From positions 1 through 64,000 of the forward strand of contig JAPLNR010000067.1 in the NCBI GenBank assembly GCA_026401035.1: a stretch of 64,000 nt of DNA, given 5' to 3'. The notes beneath the pieces are model-generated. The model made no database searches and was not told where the DNA came from. It worked only from the letters and a program-made list of their open reading frames with translations. Source of the DNA: Planctomycetia bacterium. Lineage in GTDB: Bacteria; Planctomycetota; Planctomycetia; Pirellulales; UBA1268. The position numbers and the translations under genes were made by a program. Shown here one piece after another: positions 1-10,847 of this stretch; within the stretch, counting starts at the first letter, position 1; the number at the start of each line of letters is the position of its first letter.

Positions 1-3000
1 GAGATCACGTTGCCGATGGCGTTAAAGCCCGGGGTGGCGTTCGCGGTGCCTCCGGCCTCGCCGGCACTGCCGGAGTCGTCGGCGGTGTCGAACGACCGCA
101 CCGTGACCGGAACAGTTACCGTGACCGGGGCATAGTTTGCCGTGTCGGTCGGCGTGAAGACCACGTCCTGATCGGGAGTGCCAGCGGCGGGTGTGATCGC
201 GGTGTCGGCGAAGGCGAACGTGCCGGGCACGCTGGCCGTGCCGCCGCTGAGGATGGAGTCGGCGAGCGTCTGGCCGTAGCGGATCGAAGAGGCGGTAGGC
301 AACGCCGTGATCGTCGGCGTGGCCCGAGCCACGACCACGTTCACGCTCTCAGTGAACGATTCGTAGTTCGTGGCATCGTCAGGCGTGAACGTGATGCCTT
401 GGGCTGCGGTGCCCACGGCGGGGGCCGTGCCGGTCGTGGTGAAGGCAAACGTTCCGGGCACACTGCCCAGGCCGCTCGAGAGCACGGATGCCGCGAGCGT
501 CTGGCCATAGGTAATCGTGGTGGCCGTGGGCAGCGTGACGAGCGACGGCGTGGCCCGGGCGACCGCCACCGAGACGCTGATCGTTACGGGCAGGTATTTC
601 GTGGTGTCGTCTGGCGTGAACACGACATCCTGCGAAGACGTGCCGGCGTTGGGGGCAGTGGCCGGTGCGGCTACGGCGAACGTGCCGGGCACGCTGGCGG
701 TACCGCCAGGCAAGTTCGACGCGGCGAGCGTCTGGCCGAAGGTGATCCCCGTGGCTGTCGGCGCCGCCGTGATCGCAGGCGTGGCCTTCGCAATCGAGAA
801 GGCGTAGGTCTTGGGCGTGGTGAAAGCCGAATTGGTGCCGGTGACGGTAACAGAGTAGTCGCCAGGATTGGTCGGAGGCGCGGCACTCGCGGCGTACGTG
901 GTGCCCTCGCGGCCGGTGTAGATCGCCGTGAAGGCGAAGCCGGCGGATGCGCCGCTGATCGTGGTGGCAGTCGGCACGGAATAGGCATAGCCTTCGGGGC
1001 GGTAGATCTCGCCGTTCACGCGGTAGGGACCCTGCGGACTTCCCTGGCCCCACCACACAACTGAACCGTCTGCTTTGAGTGCATAGGTCCTGTTCGACCC
1101 AGCGCTGATCGCCACGACATCCGACACGTTCGAGGGCACCAGGTTGGTGTTCGCGCCGGTTGGGGAGAATACGGTGTTGTTGCCCCAGGCCACGACCGTG
1201 CCGTCGGACTTCAGCGCCGTCATGTGGTTGTAGCCTGCAGCCACGGCCACGACGCCGTTGAGGCCGGCGGGGGCGGATGGGCCGCCGCCCCACGTGACAA
1301 CAGTGCCATCGGCCCTGAGCGCGACCACACCGCCGTAGGAGCCGGCATCGATGGCGACCACCCCGCCTAGGCCGGCCGGGATGTTCTGCTCTCCATACCC
1401 GTTGCCTCCCCAGGCCACGACGGTGCCATCTGACTTCAGGGCAAAGGATGCAGACTGGGACGCCGCGATGGCCACGACATTGTTGAGGCCGGCGGGCACA
1501 TTGCACTGGCCGCTGCCGTTGTCGCCCCAGGCGACGACCGTTCCATCCGACTTGAGCGCCAGCCCGTGCATCGCGCGGGCGATCGCCACCACGCCCGTCA
1601 GCCCCGCCGGCGGCCGTCCAAACATGGGGCCGAACCCGGCATCGCCACCCCACTCGACGACGGTGCCGTCGGACTTGAGGGCCAGGGAAATGCTGTCGCC
1701 AGCGCTCACGGCGACGACGCCGGAGAGACCAGCGGGCACGTCGCAGCCACCAAGGAAGTTGTCACCGAATGCCGTCACCGTGCCGTCGGTGTTCACGATC
1801 AGAGCGTGGGCGTAATAACCCGAGATGAGCCCGCTTCTCGAGACGGTGAACGCCTTCGGCGAGCCGTCGTAGGTGAGGCTGGAGGGCGGGACGAGCGGAA
1901 TGTTGAGCGGGCTGACGATGCCGTCGTAGACGGTGAGCGGCACGAGCATCGTCACCGCCGCGTAGCTGGCGATGTCATCAGGGATGAACGTCACGCTCTG
2001 TCTCGCGGTGCCCGGATTGGGGACGGTGAGCCGCGAGGAGTAGACGAACGTGCCGGGCACGCTGGCGCTGCCGCCGCTGAGGATCGAAGCCTGGAGCCGC
2101 TGGCCGAACGTGATCGGTGCGGCGGTGGGAATCGTGAGGATCAACGGCACGGCCGCCGCAGCGCCTTGGGATCGTACGGTCACCGTCGCCGTCACGCTCG
2201 CGTAGTTGACCGCATCGGTGGGCGTGAACGTGATCTCCTGGGTCGTCGAGCCGGCCGACGGGACGAACGAGGGCGTGCTGAACGCGAACGTGCCGGGCAC
2301 GCTGGTCACGCCGCCGTCGAGCGCCACGGCTGAGAGGGCCTGCCCCTCGGCGACGATCGCGGCCTGCGGCAGCGTCGTGATCGTGGGCGTCGCTTGCGCG
2401 ATCGTGAAGTCGACCGTCTTGCCGCCGCTGTAGTTCGGGTCGGTCGACGAAACGGTGAGCGTGTAGCTTCCGGCATTCGTCGGCGCGGAGGAACTCGCAG
2501 CGTACGTCGTACCCGCGCGCCCGGCATAGCTGAAGGAGTAGCTAAAATTCCCCACGCCGGTCAGCGGATTGGGCACGAGGGTCGCGGCGTCGAGGGCACT
2601 GCCCCCACTCCCGTCATAGATGCGGCCCCAGGCCACCACGGTGCCGTCGGTCTTGATCGCGAGGGCATGCTGGTTGCCCTGGGCGAGGGCGGCCACGCCC
2701 GTCACGTTTGCCGGCACGACCCTGGTGTATCCGTATCCCCAGCCAATGACAGTGCCATCGGCCTTGACTGCGTACGAGTTGTCGTTGCCGGCTGTGATCG
2801 CCACGACGCCGCTCAGGCCCGCGGGCACCGTGCATGCTCCTTGCCCGTTGTTGCCCCAGGCCACGACCGTGCCGTCGGACTTCAGGGCCAGGGTGTGTGT
2901 AAAGCCGGCAGAGATCGCCACGACGCCGCTTAGACCTGCAGGCACGGTGGCCTGACCGTAGTCTTGGGAGGGGCTGCTGCCCCAGGCCACGACCGTGCCG

Positions 3001-4238
3001 TCGGACTTGAGTGCCACGGCATGGTGGTACCCCGCGGCGATGGCCGTGACCCCCGTGAGGTCGGCCGGCACGCTCAGCGTGGATGTGTACGTGCTGTTCC
3101 CCAAGACGGTGACCGTGCCGTCGGCACGCAGGACCGCCGTAAAGGTGCCGCCGGCGGCAGCGGCGACCGCGTTGGTGATCAGGTCACGGGGAAGGATCGG
3201 CGTCGTGTCCAGACCGGCTATCACTCGGTCTGCGTTGACCGGGTAGCCCGAGTACTGCTGATAGCTGTTGTTTCCCCAGCCGACGATCGTGCCATTCGAC
3301 TTGACCGCGACCGAATGGCTATAGCCCGCCGACACCTGCACGACCCCGTTAAGCTCAGCGGGCACCGTTGCCTGCCCCTCGTTGTTTTTTCCCCAAGCCA
3401 CGACGGTGCCGTCGGCCTTGAGAACGAGGGCGTGGTCGGCGCCAGCCGACAGATACGCGTTTTGGGAAACTGCATACGCCTTCGCAGAGCCGTCGTACGT
3501 CAGATTGGGTGGCGTGAGCAGCGAGATCGGCAGCGAGGTGGTGGTGACCTGCAGCGGCACGCTCGCCGTGACAGTCGCGTAGTTGGCCGTGTCGGTTGGC
3601 GTGAACACGGCCTGGAGCGTGCGGGCACCGGCGCCGAGAACCGTTCCGGAGGCTGGCGTGTACGCCAACGCGCCGGCCACATTCGCCGAGGCGTTGAGCT
3701 GCGTCGCCGAGAGCGGCGTGCCGTAGGCAATGCTGGCGGGCGTGGCCCAGGTGATCGCGGGCGTGGCCTTGGCGATCGTGAATGTCAGCGTGGCCGAGCC
3801 CGAGAAGTTGGAGCCCGAGAGCGTCGCCGTCACTGCGTACGAACCGGCGTTCGTGGGCGCCGTGGCCGACGGGCCGTAGGTCGTGCCGCTGATGCCCGCG
3901 TATGAATAGTTCATGCCATAGAGCGTGCCCCATGGGCCGGCCGCCGTGGCCGAATGGAACTTGGGCGAGCCGCTGTAGACGAGGCTGGACGGAGCCGAGA
4001 ACGTGAAGGCTCCCGCTGCGATTGTCGATGCGCTCACCGTGACGGCGGCCGATCCGGTCGCGGTCGTGTAGTTGACCGTGTCGGTCGGCGTGAACACGAC
4101 GTCGTACGACCAAGTTCCGGCGGACGGCGATGTGCCCGTGTAGGCGAAGGCGAAACTGCCCGGCACGCTCGTGACGCCGCCGCTCAGCGTGGCTGCCGCG
4201 AGCGTCTGGCCGAACGTGAGCGTGGAGTTGGCACGGCC
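1..4238 (-). CDS. C-terminal part of giant RCC1/MBG-repeat surface protein (frameshifted continuation, runs off window)
   Basis: This minus-strand frame is open from about 4238 to the left edge (about 1,410 codons) and continues the gene at 4184-9589 in another frame. It alternates MBG-type beta domains (ending in FTIAKA, followed by TFGQTLA) with two arrays of RCC1-like repeats (core LALKSDGTVVAWG): seven repeats at about 3450-2610 and seven at about 1820-1030. After the last array come more MBG-like repeats with the refrain VPGTFAF. Compared with the sister repeat near 760, the DNA between the KA and TFGQ codons is 17 nt instead of 39 nt. That is a net loss of 22 nt, which explains the frame change. 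Whether this is a real mutation or an assembly error in repeats cannot be told here. The protein is presumably extracellular or on the cell surface. Confidence 0.8.
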
Positions 4239-7200
4239 TTCGCGATCGTGAAGTCGAGACTCTTCGTGCCCGTGTAGTTGGGGTCGTTCACCGTGGCCGT
4301 GACGGTGTAGTTGCCCGCATAGGTGGGCGCGACGGTGCTGGGGCCATAGGTGGTGCCGGCGCGGCCGCTGTAGCTGTACGTGAACCCGGAGACGCCGGGA
4401 GCGCTCGCCGTGTAGGCCTTGGCTGTGCCGGTGTAGGTGAGGCTCGCGGGGGGCGTGAGCGTGATGCCAGATGCGGCGACCGACGCCTTCGTGACCGTGA
4501 TCGTGCCCGTGGCGACGGCCGGATTGAAGTTCACAGAGTCGGTGGGCAGGAACGTGACCTGCAGCGTCTGCGTGCCGAGCGGGAGCACTGCCCCAACGGC
4601 CGGCGAAAAGACGTATGAGCCGGGGATGACCTGATAGGAGTTCCCCACCACGCCCCAGGCCCCCGTCGAACCGACCTGGTCCGCAGTCAGCGGCGAGCCG
4701 TAGGCGATCGTGTTCACGCGACTGGAGTAGGAGAGCGACGGCGTGACCTTGGCGATCGTGAAGTTCTGGCTGGCGTTGAATGCATTCCCGGCGGTGTCGC
4801 CCGTGACGGTGACGGTGTAGTCGCCCGCGTTGGTGGGTGGCGTGGCGGAGGCAGCGTACACCGTCGAACCGCGGCCCTGGTAGCTGTAGGTGAAGGACGG
4901 CGCGTCGAGCGAAAGCAGACGGCCGGCGAGGCCGACCGTCGGAAATGTGGCGGCAGCCGGCGGGCTGTTTTGTCCGCGGTGGTTGTTGCCCCAAGCAATG
5001 ATCGTGCCGTCAGATTTGAGCGCGATGGAGTTGTTGTAGCCAGCAGCGAGCGAGATCACGCCGACGCCATTGACGGTGCTGGGCACCTCGGTCGAGTTGC
5101 CCCAGGCCACGACCGACCCGTCGGCTTTGAGTGCCAGGGCGTGGTAGAAGCCCGCCTCGATCGCCACCACGCCCGTGAGCCCGACAGGCACCTGCCAAGA
5201 GGGATACGTCGAGTCGCCCCACGCGACAACCGTGCCGTCGGTCTTGAGGGCCAGGCTGAAGAATTCGCCGGCGGCGATCGCCGTGACACCCGAGAGGCCC
5301 GCGGGCACTGCGCCGCGGCCGTTGTAGGGCGATCCCCAGTAGACGACCGTGCCGTCGGACTTGAGCGCGAGCGATCCCATGCCTCCCGCCGCGACGGACA
5401 CGACGCCCGAAAGCCCCGCCGGCACGCTCGACTGGCCGTAGTAGTTGTCGCCCCAGGCGACCACGGTGCCGTCCGCCTTGAGGGCGAGAACGTGATCCCT
5501 GCTGGCCGAAAGCTGCACGACGTCCGCCAGCCCAATGGGCATGGCCACGGCAGTGCCGAACGTGCCGATTGCAGCGCCCCACGAGACGACCGTGCGATCC
5601 GATTTCAAAGCGACTGAAAACTGGTCGCCCGCCTGCACGGCGACGACATTCGACAGCCCCGCGGGCACGTTCGTCTGCCCGTAGGAATTGCCACCCCACG
5701 CCACGACAGTGCCATCGGTTTTGACCGCCAGCGTGTGGTCGTTGCCCGTGGAAATCGCGGCAATCGGCCCGAACGCTGTGGGCAGATATTGCTGACCGAA
5801 GCGGGTCCAGCCGAAGGTCACGACCGTGCCGTCCGACTTGAGCGCGAGCGAGTGCTCCGAGCCCGCGTCGATGGCCACGACGTTCGCGAGCCCGGCGGGC
5901 ATGGTGGTGAGCCCGTAGTTGTTGCGATCGCCCCAGGTCACGATCGTGCCGTCGGACTTCAGGGCCAGCGAATGGCTGGTGCCGGCGGAGATCGCCACCA
6001 CGCCCTTGAGCCCAGCCGGCACCCATGACTGGAATGAGCCGTTGTTGCCCCAGGCGACGACCGTGCCGTCGGACTTGAGCGCGAGGCTGTGCCATTCACC
6101 CGCGGAGATGGCCACCACGTCGGTGAGGCCGGCCGGCGGTGTCGCGTAGTTGTAGAAGCCGTAGCCCCAGGCCACGACCGTTCCGTCACTCTTGAGCGCC
6201 AGGCTGTGGGTCGCCCCGGCCGCGATCGCCACGACGCCCGTGAGGCCGGCCGGCACGCTCGACTGGCCACCGGAGTTGGAGCCCCACGCGACGACCGTGC
6301 CATCCGACTTGAGTGCGAGGCTGTGCGAGCCGCCGGCCGAGATCGCGACGACGTTCGAGAGGCCAGCGGGCATGATGGACTGGCCGCCCGTGTTGTTGCC
6401 CCAGGCCACGACCGTGCCGTCGGACTTGAGCGCCAGCGTGTGATAGCCCCCCGCCGACACGGCCACGACGTTCGCAAGACCCGCCGGCACATTCGTCTGG
6501 CCGGAGTTGTTCGTGCCGTAGGCGGCCACGGTGCCGTCGGCCTTGAGGACGACCGAATGCAGCGTGCCGGCCGAGATAAACGGCGAGTTGGAGGCCGTGG
6601 CGTAGTTCTGCACGGCGGCCTGGAACTGCTTGGGGCCGGCGTCATAGACGAGGCTTGTGGGGGCATCGATGCGGATCGCCGCGCCATGCTCGCGATTAGC
6701 CAGGCCGTAGAGGTTGAAGCTGCTCCCGGGCACGGCCAGAGTGATCGTTACGGAGCCAGATGCATCGGCCAGATACTGGTAGTCGATCCGCACGCCGTTG
6801 TTATTGCCGTATTCGTTCTCGTTGACGGTGACCTGCCCCAGCGCCGACGAGAGCGTGGCGAGCCGCGAGCCGCTGTCGAGGCCGACCGTGAACAGCGAGA
6901 GCACGTAGCGGCCACCCGGAACCAGGCCGCGGAGCGTGACTGTCGAAGTGGTGGCCGAACTGGCGACGGCGTCGTTGGCGAGGCTACGGGTCGCGTCGGT
7001 GAGGTTGTTGGCGTCATTCGTTGCCGCGGTCCCAAAGCCCGTGGTGACAAGCCTCCCGTCGACGGCCGGATTGCCGCCTGCGATGCCCGTGAACGGTACG
7101 CCGTTGACGGCAAAGCTGCCCGCGGCACCGAAGCTGTAGGCATGCGTAAAGCGATGGGTCGGCGTGATGCCGCTCGAGGTCGCATCAGTCCAGGGCAAAA

Positions 7201-9589
7201 CGCGCCAGCGATCCCCGTCGACGCGGACCTGGATGGCGGTGGCGGAAGTGATTTGGCCGTCCCAGGCCTTCACAGTGAACGCATTCCGCAGGCCCGAAGA
7301 ACCCGCGACCGGTGTCCAGCGGAGTTTTTCGCCCGCAGACAGGAGCGTCGTGCCGGGCGCGACGGCGGCCCACGCGGAGCCCGTCCACTTGTCGAGTGAC
7401 CCGCTGGAAACCGCCTCGATCCGGAAGGAGATCGCATCGCCATCGACGTCGACCGCGTTGGACGCATTGGCAAGCGAGGCGTACGTGATCTCGAAGGGAT
7501 CGCTGCCGGTAGCGCCCGAGATGATGGCGATCGACGTCAGCGTGGGGGTATCGTTGACCGGGTTCACCGTCACCACGGCCTGTACCGGCGCGACCGACTC
7601 GGCGTTGCCGTCGTCCCGGGCCACCGCTTTGAAGGCCGACTGCGGGCCGTTGGCGTTGGCGTCGGGCGTCCAGTAGGCGTTGAGGCTCGCCGTGATCGCC
7701 TTGTTCGTGGTCGCGTTCCAGGGCGTCGCCGTCGCCTCGCTCGTGCCGATCCGCAGCGTGCCCGTGGTCACTTCCTTGACGACAAAGGCGGTCACGGTGC
7801 TGTCGATGTCGGCCTCATCGCCTTTGGCCACGAGGTCCGTAAAGGAGATCGCGATCGGCGAATCTTCGTTGCCGGTGGCGACGGGGCCGGAAAACTGCGT
7901 GAGCGTGGGCGGGTCGTTGACCGCGCCAAGCGCGACCTGCACCGTCTTCGTCGTCGCTGAATACAGCGCGCCGTCATAGGCCCTCACCGTGAAGGCGTCG
8001 CGGGTGCCGTTGACCGTCGCCGGCGGCGTCCAAACAAGGCTCTCGCCGGGAGCGATCGATGTCGTGCCGGCCGTGACCGCGGTGCCGTTCTTCGTGAGCG
8101 TGCCGCCGAGCAACGATTCGATTCGGAACGAGAGTGGGTCGCCGTTGGGGTCGGCGTCATCGAGGGCGGCGGCGAGGGCCGCATAGCTGATCGTAAACGG
8201 CGTGTCTTCCGCGGCCCCGGAGACCACGGCGGCGTTCGTGCTCGCGAAGCTTGGCGCCTGGTTGGTGACCGTGATCGAGATCGAATACTCGGTGACCGCG
8301 AAGCCGTTCGTGGCCCGCACGACGACGGGGTAGACACCCGCGCTGCCGCTCACCGGAGCACCCAAGATGGTGCCGCTGCTCGAGATCGTCACGCCGCTGG
8401 GGAGGCCCGTCGCGGTCTGCGTGATCGTCGGCGTGCCGAAGACATTGGCGACCGTGTAGAGGGTCTGCCCGGCGGCCACCGTGTAGTTTCTCTCGAAGCC
8501 GAAGTAATACGGGGCTTCAATTCTGAGCACATGGGGATCAGGGTCGGACCAGATCGTGGGAAAACCTTCTCGCGGGCTCACCGAGATCTTGTTTTCGCCC
8601 ACCCAGCGGCGGTCCGAATCCTTGGAATACGGCAGTTGGGGAAGTGTCAGGGTGGCGGTGAACAACAGGTTCTTGCTACCCCGAGTCACTGAACCAATGC
8701 CCGACGTGCCGTACTCCGTAAAGGTCGTATCTATCGTCACGGCCTGTCTCGCGACCTGGTTGCCGTTGAGGTACATGTAGACGTAGCCATTCGGCGAAGA
8801 GCCGCCACCGGCGACGTAGAACAAGCCGCTGATGTCGTACTTCATCGTCACGGTGACGGTGCCGTTGCCGTTGTTCGTCCAGTTCGTGATCGACGAGTTG
8901 GAGGTGGTGACGTCGAGCGACACCCCGGCCCGCTCATACTCGGCGGTGCTCGCGAGCAGCGCCGCCGTGACCTGACCCTGCTGGAACTCGAGATCGGTGT
9001 CGCCGCCCTGACCGGTCGCGTCGATGCTGGCTGCGACGTCGGCCTGCGTGAGGCTGCCCAGCTGCTCGACGAACAGCCGGCCGTCGAGCGTGCTCGCCAC
9101 CGAGCAGCCGTAGAGCAGAATGTCGGCATCGGCTGTGAGCGACTTGCTCCAGCCCGAGACGTCGACAGACCGCGCGGCGAGCGTGGCTGAATCGATCGAC
9201 TGAGTGCCAAACCAGAGCCGACCGTCGCTGCCGTGCGAGATAACACGCAGCACGGAGACGTCCTCGAGGCCATCGAGGGCCGTCGTGATCTGGTCGACCA
9301 CATCGCGACTATTGTCGATGGCCACGACGACCGAGCCTGCGAGTTCCTCCTGGGGAATGTTCGCAACCAGCGCCGAGTCGATGACCACCACGCCCTGGGG
9401 GGCGGCGGGATCCTGGGCCGCGGCGAGCAGTTGGCGGGTTTCAAGCGGCTCAAGGCTCATTGCAGCCATGGCATTCGAGCCATGCATGCCGCGCGCTGTC
9501 GCCCGGACTGCACGGCGGCGGCCGGCGGCGCGACTGCCCGATCGACGGGCGGTCTCTGGCTTCGCACGGCTGCCGAATGGATTGAGCAA
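4184..9589 (-). CDS. Giant DUF4347 / cadherin-like / RCC1-repeat / MBG surface protein, N-terminal part
   Basis: 1801 residues before a premature stop. An Arg-rich leader is followed by SLEPLETRQLLA at about 45-56, a LEPR-XLL-type motif known at the start of large planctomycete exported proteins. A DUF4347 domain follows (about 65-215, containing VISHGSDG and LLYGCSVA). Next are a putative Ig (He_PIG) domain at about 370-460, cadherin-like repeats to about 850, a beta-rich domain to about 990, and fourteen RCC1-like repeats at about 1010-1541. MBG domains run to the stop. The last 16 or so residues (after FTIAKA) are out-of-frame junk; the true frame continues in the entry 1-4238. The start used is TTG at 9589; an internal ATG at 9487 also precedes the LEPL motif. 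RCC1 arrays fold as seven-bladed propellers, and the binding partner is unknown. Confidence 0.88.
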   Translation of the reverse strand: MLNPFGSRAKPETARRSGSRAAGRRRAVRATARGMHGSNAMAAMSLEPLETRQLLAAAQDPAAPQGVVVIDSALVANIPQEELAGSVVVAIDNSRDVVDQITTALDGLEDVSVLRVISHGSDGRLWFGTQSIDSATLAARSVDVSGWSKSLTADADILLYGCSVASTLDGRLFVEQLGSLTQADVAASIDATGQGGDTDLEFQQGQVTAALLASTAEYERAGVSLDVTTSNSSITNWTNNGNGTVTVTMKYDISGLFYVAGGGSSPNGYVYMYLNGNQVARQAVTIDTTFTEYGTSGIGSVTRGSKNLLFTATLTLPQLPYSKDSDRRWVGENKISVSPREGFPTIWSDPDPHVLRIEAPYYFGFERNYTVAAGQTLYTVANVFGTPTITQTATGLPSGVTISSSGTILGAPVSGSAGVYPVVVRATNGFAVTEYSISITVTNQAPSFASTNAAVVSGAAEDTPFTISYAALAAALDDADPNGDPLSFRIESLLGGTLTKNGTAVTAGTTSIAPGESLVWTPPATVNGTRDAFTVRAYDGALYSATTKTVQVALGAVNDPPTLTQFSGPVATGNEDSPIAISFTDLVAKGDEADIDSTVTAFVVKEVTTGTLRIGTSEATATPWNATTNKAITASLNAYWTPDANANGPQSAFKAVARDDGNAESVAPVQAVVTVNPVNDTPTLTSIAIISGATGSDPFEITYASLANASNAVDVDGDAISFRIEAVSSGSLDKWTGSAWAAVAPGTTLLSAGEKLRWTPVAGSSGLRNAFTVKAWDGQITSATAIQVRVDGDRWRVLPWTDATSSGITPTHRFTHAYSFGAAGSFAVNGVPFTGIAGGNPAVDGRLVTTGFGTAATNDANNLTDATRSLANDAVASSATTSTVTLRGLVPGGRYVLSLFTVGLDSGSRLATLSSALGQVTVNENEYGNNNGVRIDYQYLADASGSVTITLAVPGSSFNLYGLANREHGAAIRIDAPTSLVYDAGPKQFQAAVQNYATASNSPFISAGTLHSVVLKADGTVAAYGTNNSGQTNVPAGLANVVAVSAGGYHTLALKSDGTVVAWGNNTGGQSIMPAGLSNVVAISAGGSHSLALKSDGTVVAWGSNSGGQSSVPAGLTGVVAIAAGATHSLALKSDGTVVAWGYGFYNYATPPAGLTDVVAISAGEWHSLALKSDGTVVAWGNNGSFQSWVPAGLKGVVAISAGTSHSLALKSDGTIVTWGDRNNYGLTTMPAGLANVVAIDAGSEHSLALKSDGTVVTFGWTRFGQQYLPTAFGPIAAISTGNDHTLAVKTDGTVVAWGGNSYGQTNVPAGLSNVVAVQAGDQFSVALKSDRTVVSWGAAIGTFGTAVAMPIGLADVVQLSASRDHVLALKADGTVVAWGDNYYGQSSVPAGLSGVVSVAAGGMGSLALKSDGTVVYWGSPYNGRGAVPAGLSGVTAIAAGEFFSLALKTDGTVVAWGDSTYPSWQVPVGLTGVVAIEAGFYHALALKADGSVVAWGNSTEVPSTVNGVGVISLAAGYNNSIALKSDGTIIAWGNNHRGQNSPPAAATFPTVGLAGRLLSLDAPSFTYSYQGRGSTVYAASATPPTNAGDYTVTVTGDTAGNAFNASQNFTIAKVTPSLSYSSRVNTIAYGSPLTADQVGSTGAWGVVGNSYQVIPGSYVFSPAVGAVLPLGTQTLQVTFLPTDSVNFNPAVATGTITVTKASVAASGITLTPPASLTYTGTAKAYTASAPGVSGFTYSYSGRAGTTYGPSTVAPTYAGNYTVTATVNDPNYTGTKSLDFTIAKAVPTPRSRSARRSRQPR

Positions 9590-9710
9590 TGGAGTCTCTC
9601 GTGAGACGAGGCTAAAACTGAACCGACTGAACCGTCAGATCGGTCCCCGGGGACAAGCGGCGACGAGGCTGGAGGGCTGCCCATTTTCGCGGAGCCCCTC
9701 AGCCTGACTT

Positions 9711-9726
9711 TACGTTACATACGTTA
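9711..9726. promoter_or_regulatory. Direct repeat TACGTTA upstream of the giant surface-protein gene
   Basis: Two copies of TACGTTA separated by CA lie about 120 bp upstream of the start at 9589, in an unusually AT-rich patch. The arrangement resembles a regulator half-site pair, but no other copy was noticed. The regulatory role is a guess. Confidence 0.25.
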
Positions 9727-9744
9727 AAAAGGTTTCCGTTGTGA

Positions 9745-9766
9745 GAAAATAACGCCTGAAAAGGCG
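9745..9766 (-). terminator. Rho-independent terminator of the outer-membrane protein gene
   Basis: On the minus strand the stem CGCCT/AGGCG with loop TTTC is followed by TTATTTTC. It lies about 55 bp past the stop of the gene at 9819-10634 and just before the giant gene's upstream region, so it separates the two transcripts. Confidence 0.65.
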
Positions 9767-9818
9767 GGAAAATCGGTTCAAACCTCTTGTGGGCGGGGCT
9801 CCGGATCACCAGAGAAAA

Positions 9819-10634
9819 TCAGCGGTAAAACCGCCGGAATGGCTCATAAATTCGCACGCTCAGCAGGATTTCGCTGGCGCTGATTGCCGACGTGTAGTCG
9901 CCGGCCGGGCTGCCATCCCCCAGCAGGAGCGGCGTCGAGGCCGTTCCAAGGTCGAAAAACCGGTAGCCGAGGTCGAGCGTGATCTGCGAGCCGAAGCGGT
10001 AGGTAACGCCGCAGCCAGCCTGCCAGGCAAACTCGGCGGCCGTGCTCGAGCCGGCAACGATCGGTTCGGCGGCAGTGAGACGGTAGCCGCCCCCGCCGAT
10101 GCCGCCCCCGCCATAGACGCCCAGGCGATCGGTGAAAAAATAGTCCCGCCAGAGATTGGCCATCACCGACCAGTTGTCGGCGGCCTCGACGGCAAAGGGC
10201 TCCACGCCGGCCGTCTCTCCCAAAAGCCGGTCACGGCCGCGGCCCTCCACCTCGGCCCGCAGGAGTCCATGGGATCGCTCGAAGGCAGCGCCAAAGGCGC
10301 CGCCGGCAGTGAAAAGATCGGCAGAGGCTGCCCCGGTATTGGGCACGGCGGTCCCGCTCGCGGTATTCGTTCCACCGCTCGAGAGCGTGGCGAACGAGGC
10401 GCCGACGATGCCTGAGACGTAGAACTGAGGCGCACGGAATGCGCTGCCCAGCATCTCGAGGGCATCCACCGTCTCGGCGGCAGCCATCCCCGCCCAGGAT
10501 TCGCCACCCGAAGGGGGAGCGTATTCAGGGCTGACGGGCGGAGTGGCGAAACAAACGACCGGGCACACGGCAGCCATGAGCAGCCCGATCGCCTCGAGCA
10601 ATAACCGACGTGCGTCCATGCCCCCCCGTCCCAT
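9819..10634 (-). CDS. Outer-membrane beta-barrel protein, porin-like
   Basis: 271 residues. A signal peptide (hydrophobic LLLEAIGLLMAAVCPVVCFA) is followed by alternating amphipathic strands such as GLLRAEVEGRGRDRLLG, WSVMANLWRDYFFTDRLGVY and ITLDLGYRFFDLG. Strongly glycine-rich turns separate them, and the C-terminus is aromatic (RRFYR). This is the look of an OmpA-like or OMP_b-brl eight-stranded barrel. It implies a diderm envelope. The start is the ATG at 10634, with a second ATG five codons later. The gene is transcribed alone, bounded by a terminator downstream. The ligand is unknown. Confidence 0.72.
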   Translation of the reverse strand: MGRGGMDARRLLLEAIGLLMAAVCPVVCFATPPVSPEYAPPSGGESWAGMAAAETVDALEMLGSAFRAPQFYVSGIVGASFATLSSGGTNTASGTAVPNTGAASADLFTAGGAFGAAFERSHGLLRAEVEGRGRDRLLGETAGVEPFAVEAADNWSVMANLWRDYFFTDRLGVYGGGGIGGGGYRLTAAEPIVAGSSTAAEFAWQAGCGVTYRFGSQITLDLGYRFFDLGTASTPLLLGDGSPAGDYTSAISASEILLSVRIYEPFRRFYR

Positions 10635-10716
10635 CCACGGGCTGGAGCCCGCACCGCCTCTACCCGAAGATTATCGGGTGGCTGGCGGCCTCCCACCCCC
10701 GGTCGCACGGCAGCGT

Positions 10717-10745
10717 CGCTACGACCGTTGCGAGTGGTCGTAGCG
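10717..10745. other. Intergenic hairpin, 10-bp perfect stem
   Basis: CGCTACGACC, a nine-base loop, then GGTCGTAGCG lies in the 213-bp gap between the PfkB kinase stop and the outer-membrane gene start. No T-run follows on either strand, so it may be an RNA hairpin or a protein-binding palindrome rather than a classical terminator. Confidence 0.45.
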
Positions 10746-10810
10746 AAACAAGTCTTCCGGATTGGGAAGAGTGTGCGACCGCACGAGGTTTTCGGCGATC
10801 GGGTGTCAGG

Positions 10811-10833
10811 AGGGCGGCCTTGAGGCCCGCCCT
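10811..10833 (-). terminator. Hairpin after the PfkB kinase gene
   Basis: AGGGCG and GCCT pair with AGGC and CGCCCT around a TG loop with one bulged C, 15 bp past the stop of the kinase gene. It lacks a U-tract. It is probably a transcript 3' end structure. Confidence 0.45.
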
Positions 10834-10847
10834 GCTTTCCCTGACAG

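Noticed and set aside
379-1653. Minus-strand 424-residue frame and other long frames within 1-9500
   Set aside because: They are out-of-frame readings of the RCC1 and MBG repeats; the in-frame reading gives recognisable domains throughout.
4218-4245. Programmed ribosomal frameshift in the giant gene
   Set aside because: No slippery heptamer was seen, and the comparison with sister repeats shows missing DNA rather than a recoding signal.
1-9589. CRISPR-like or satellite repeats
   Set aside because: The regular 110-120 bp periodicity is coding RCC1 repeats with variable spacing and drift, with no constant repeat/spacer structure.
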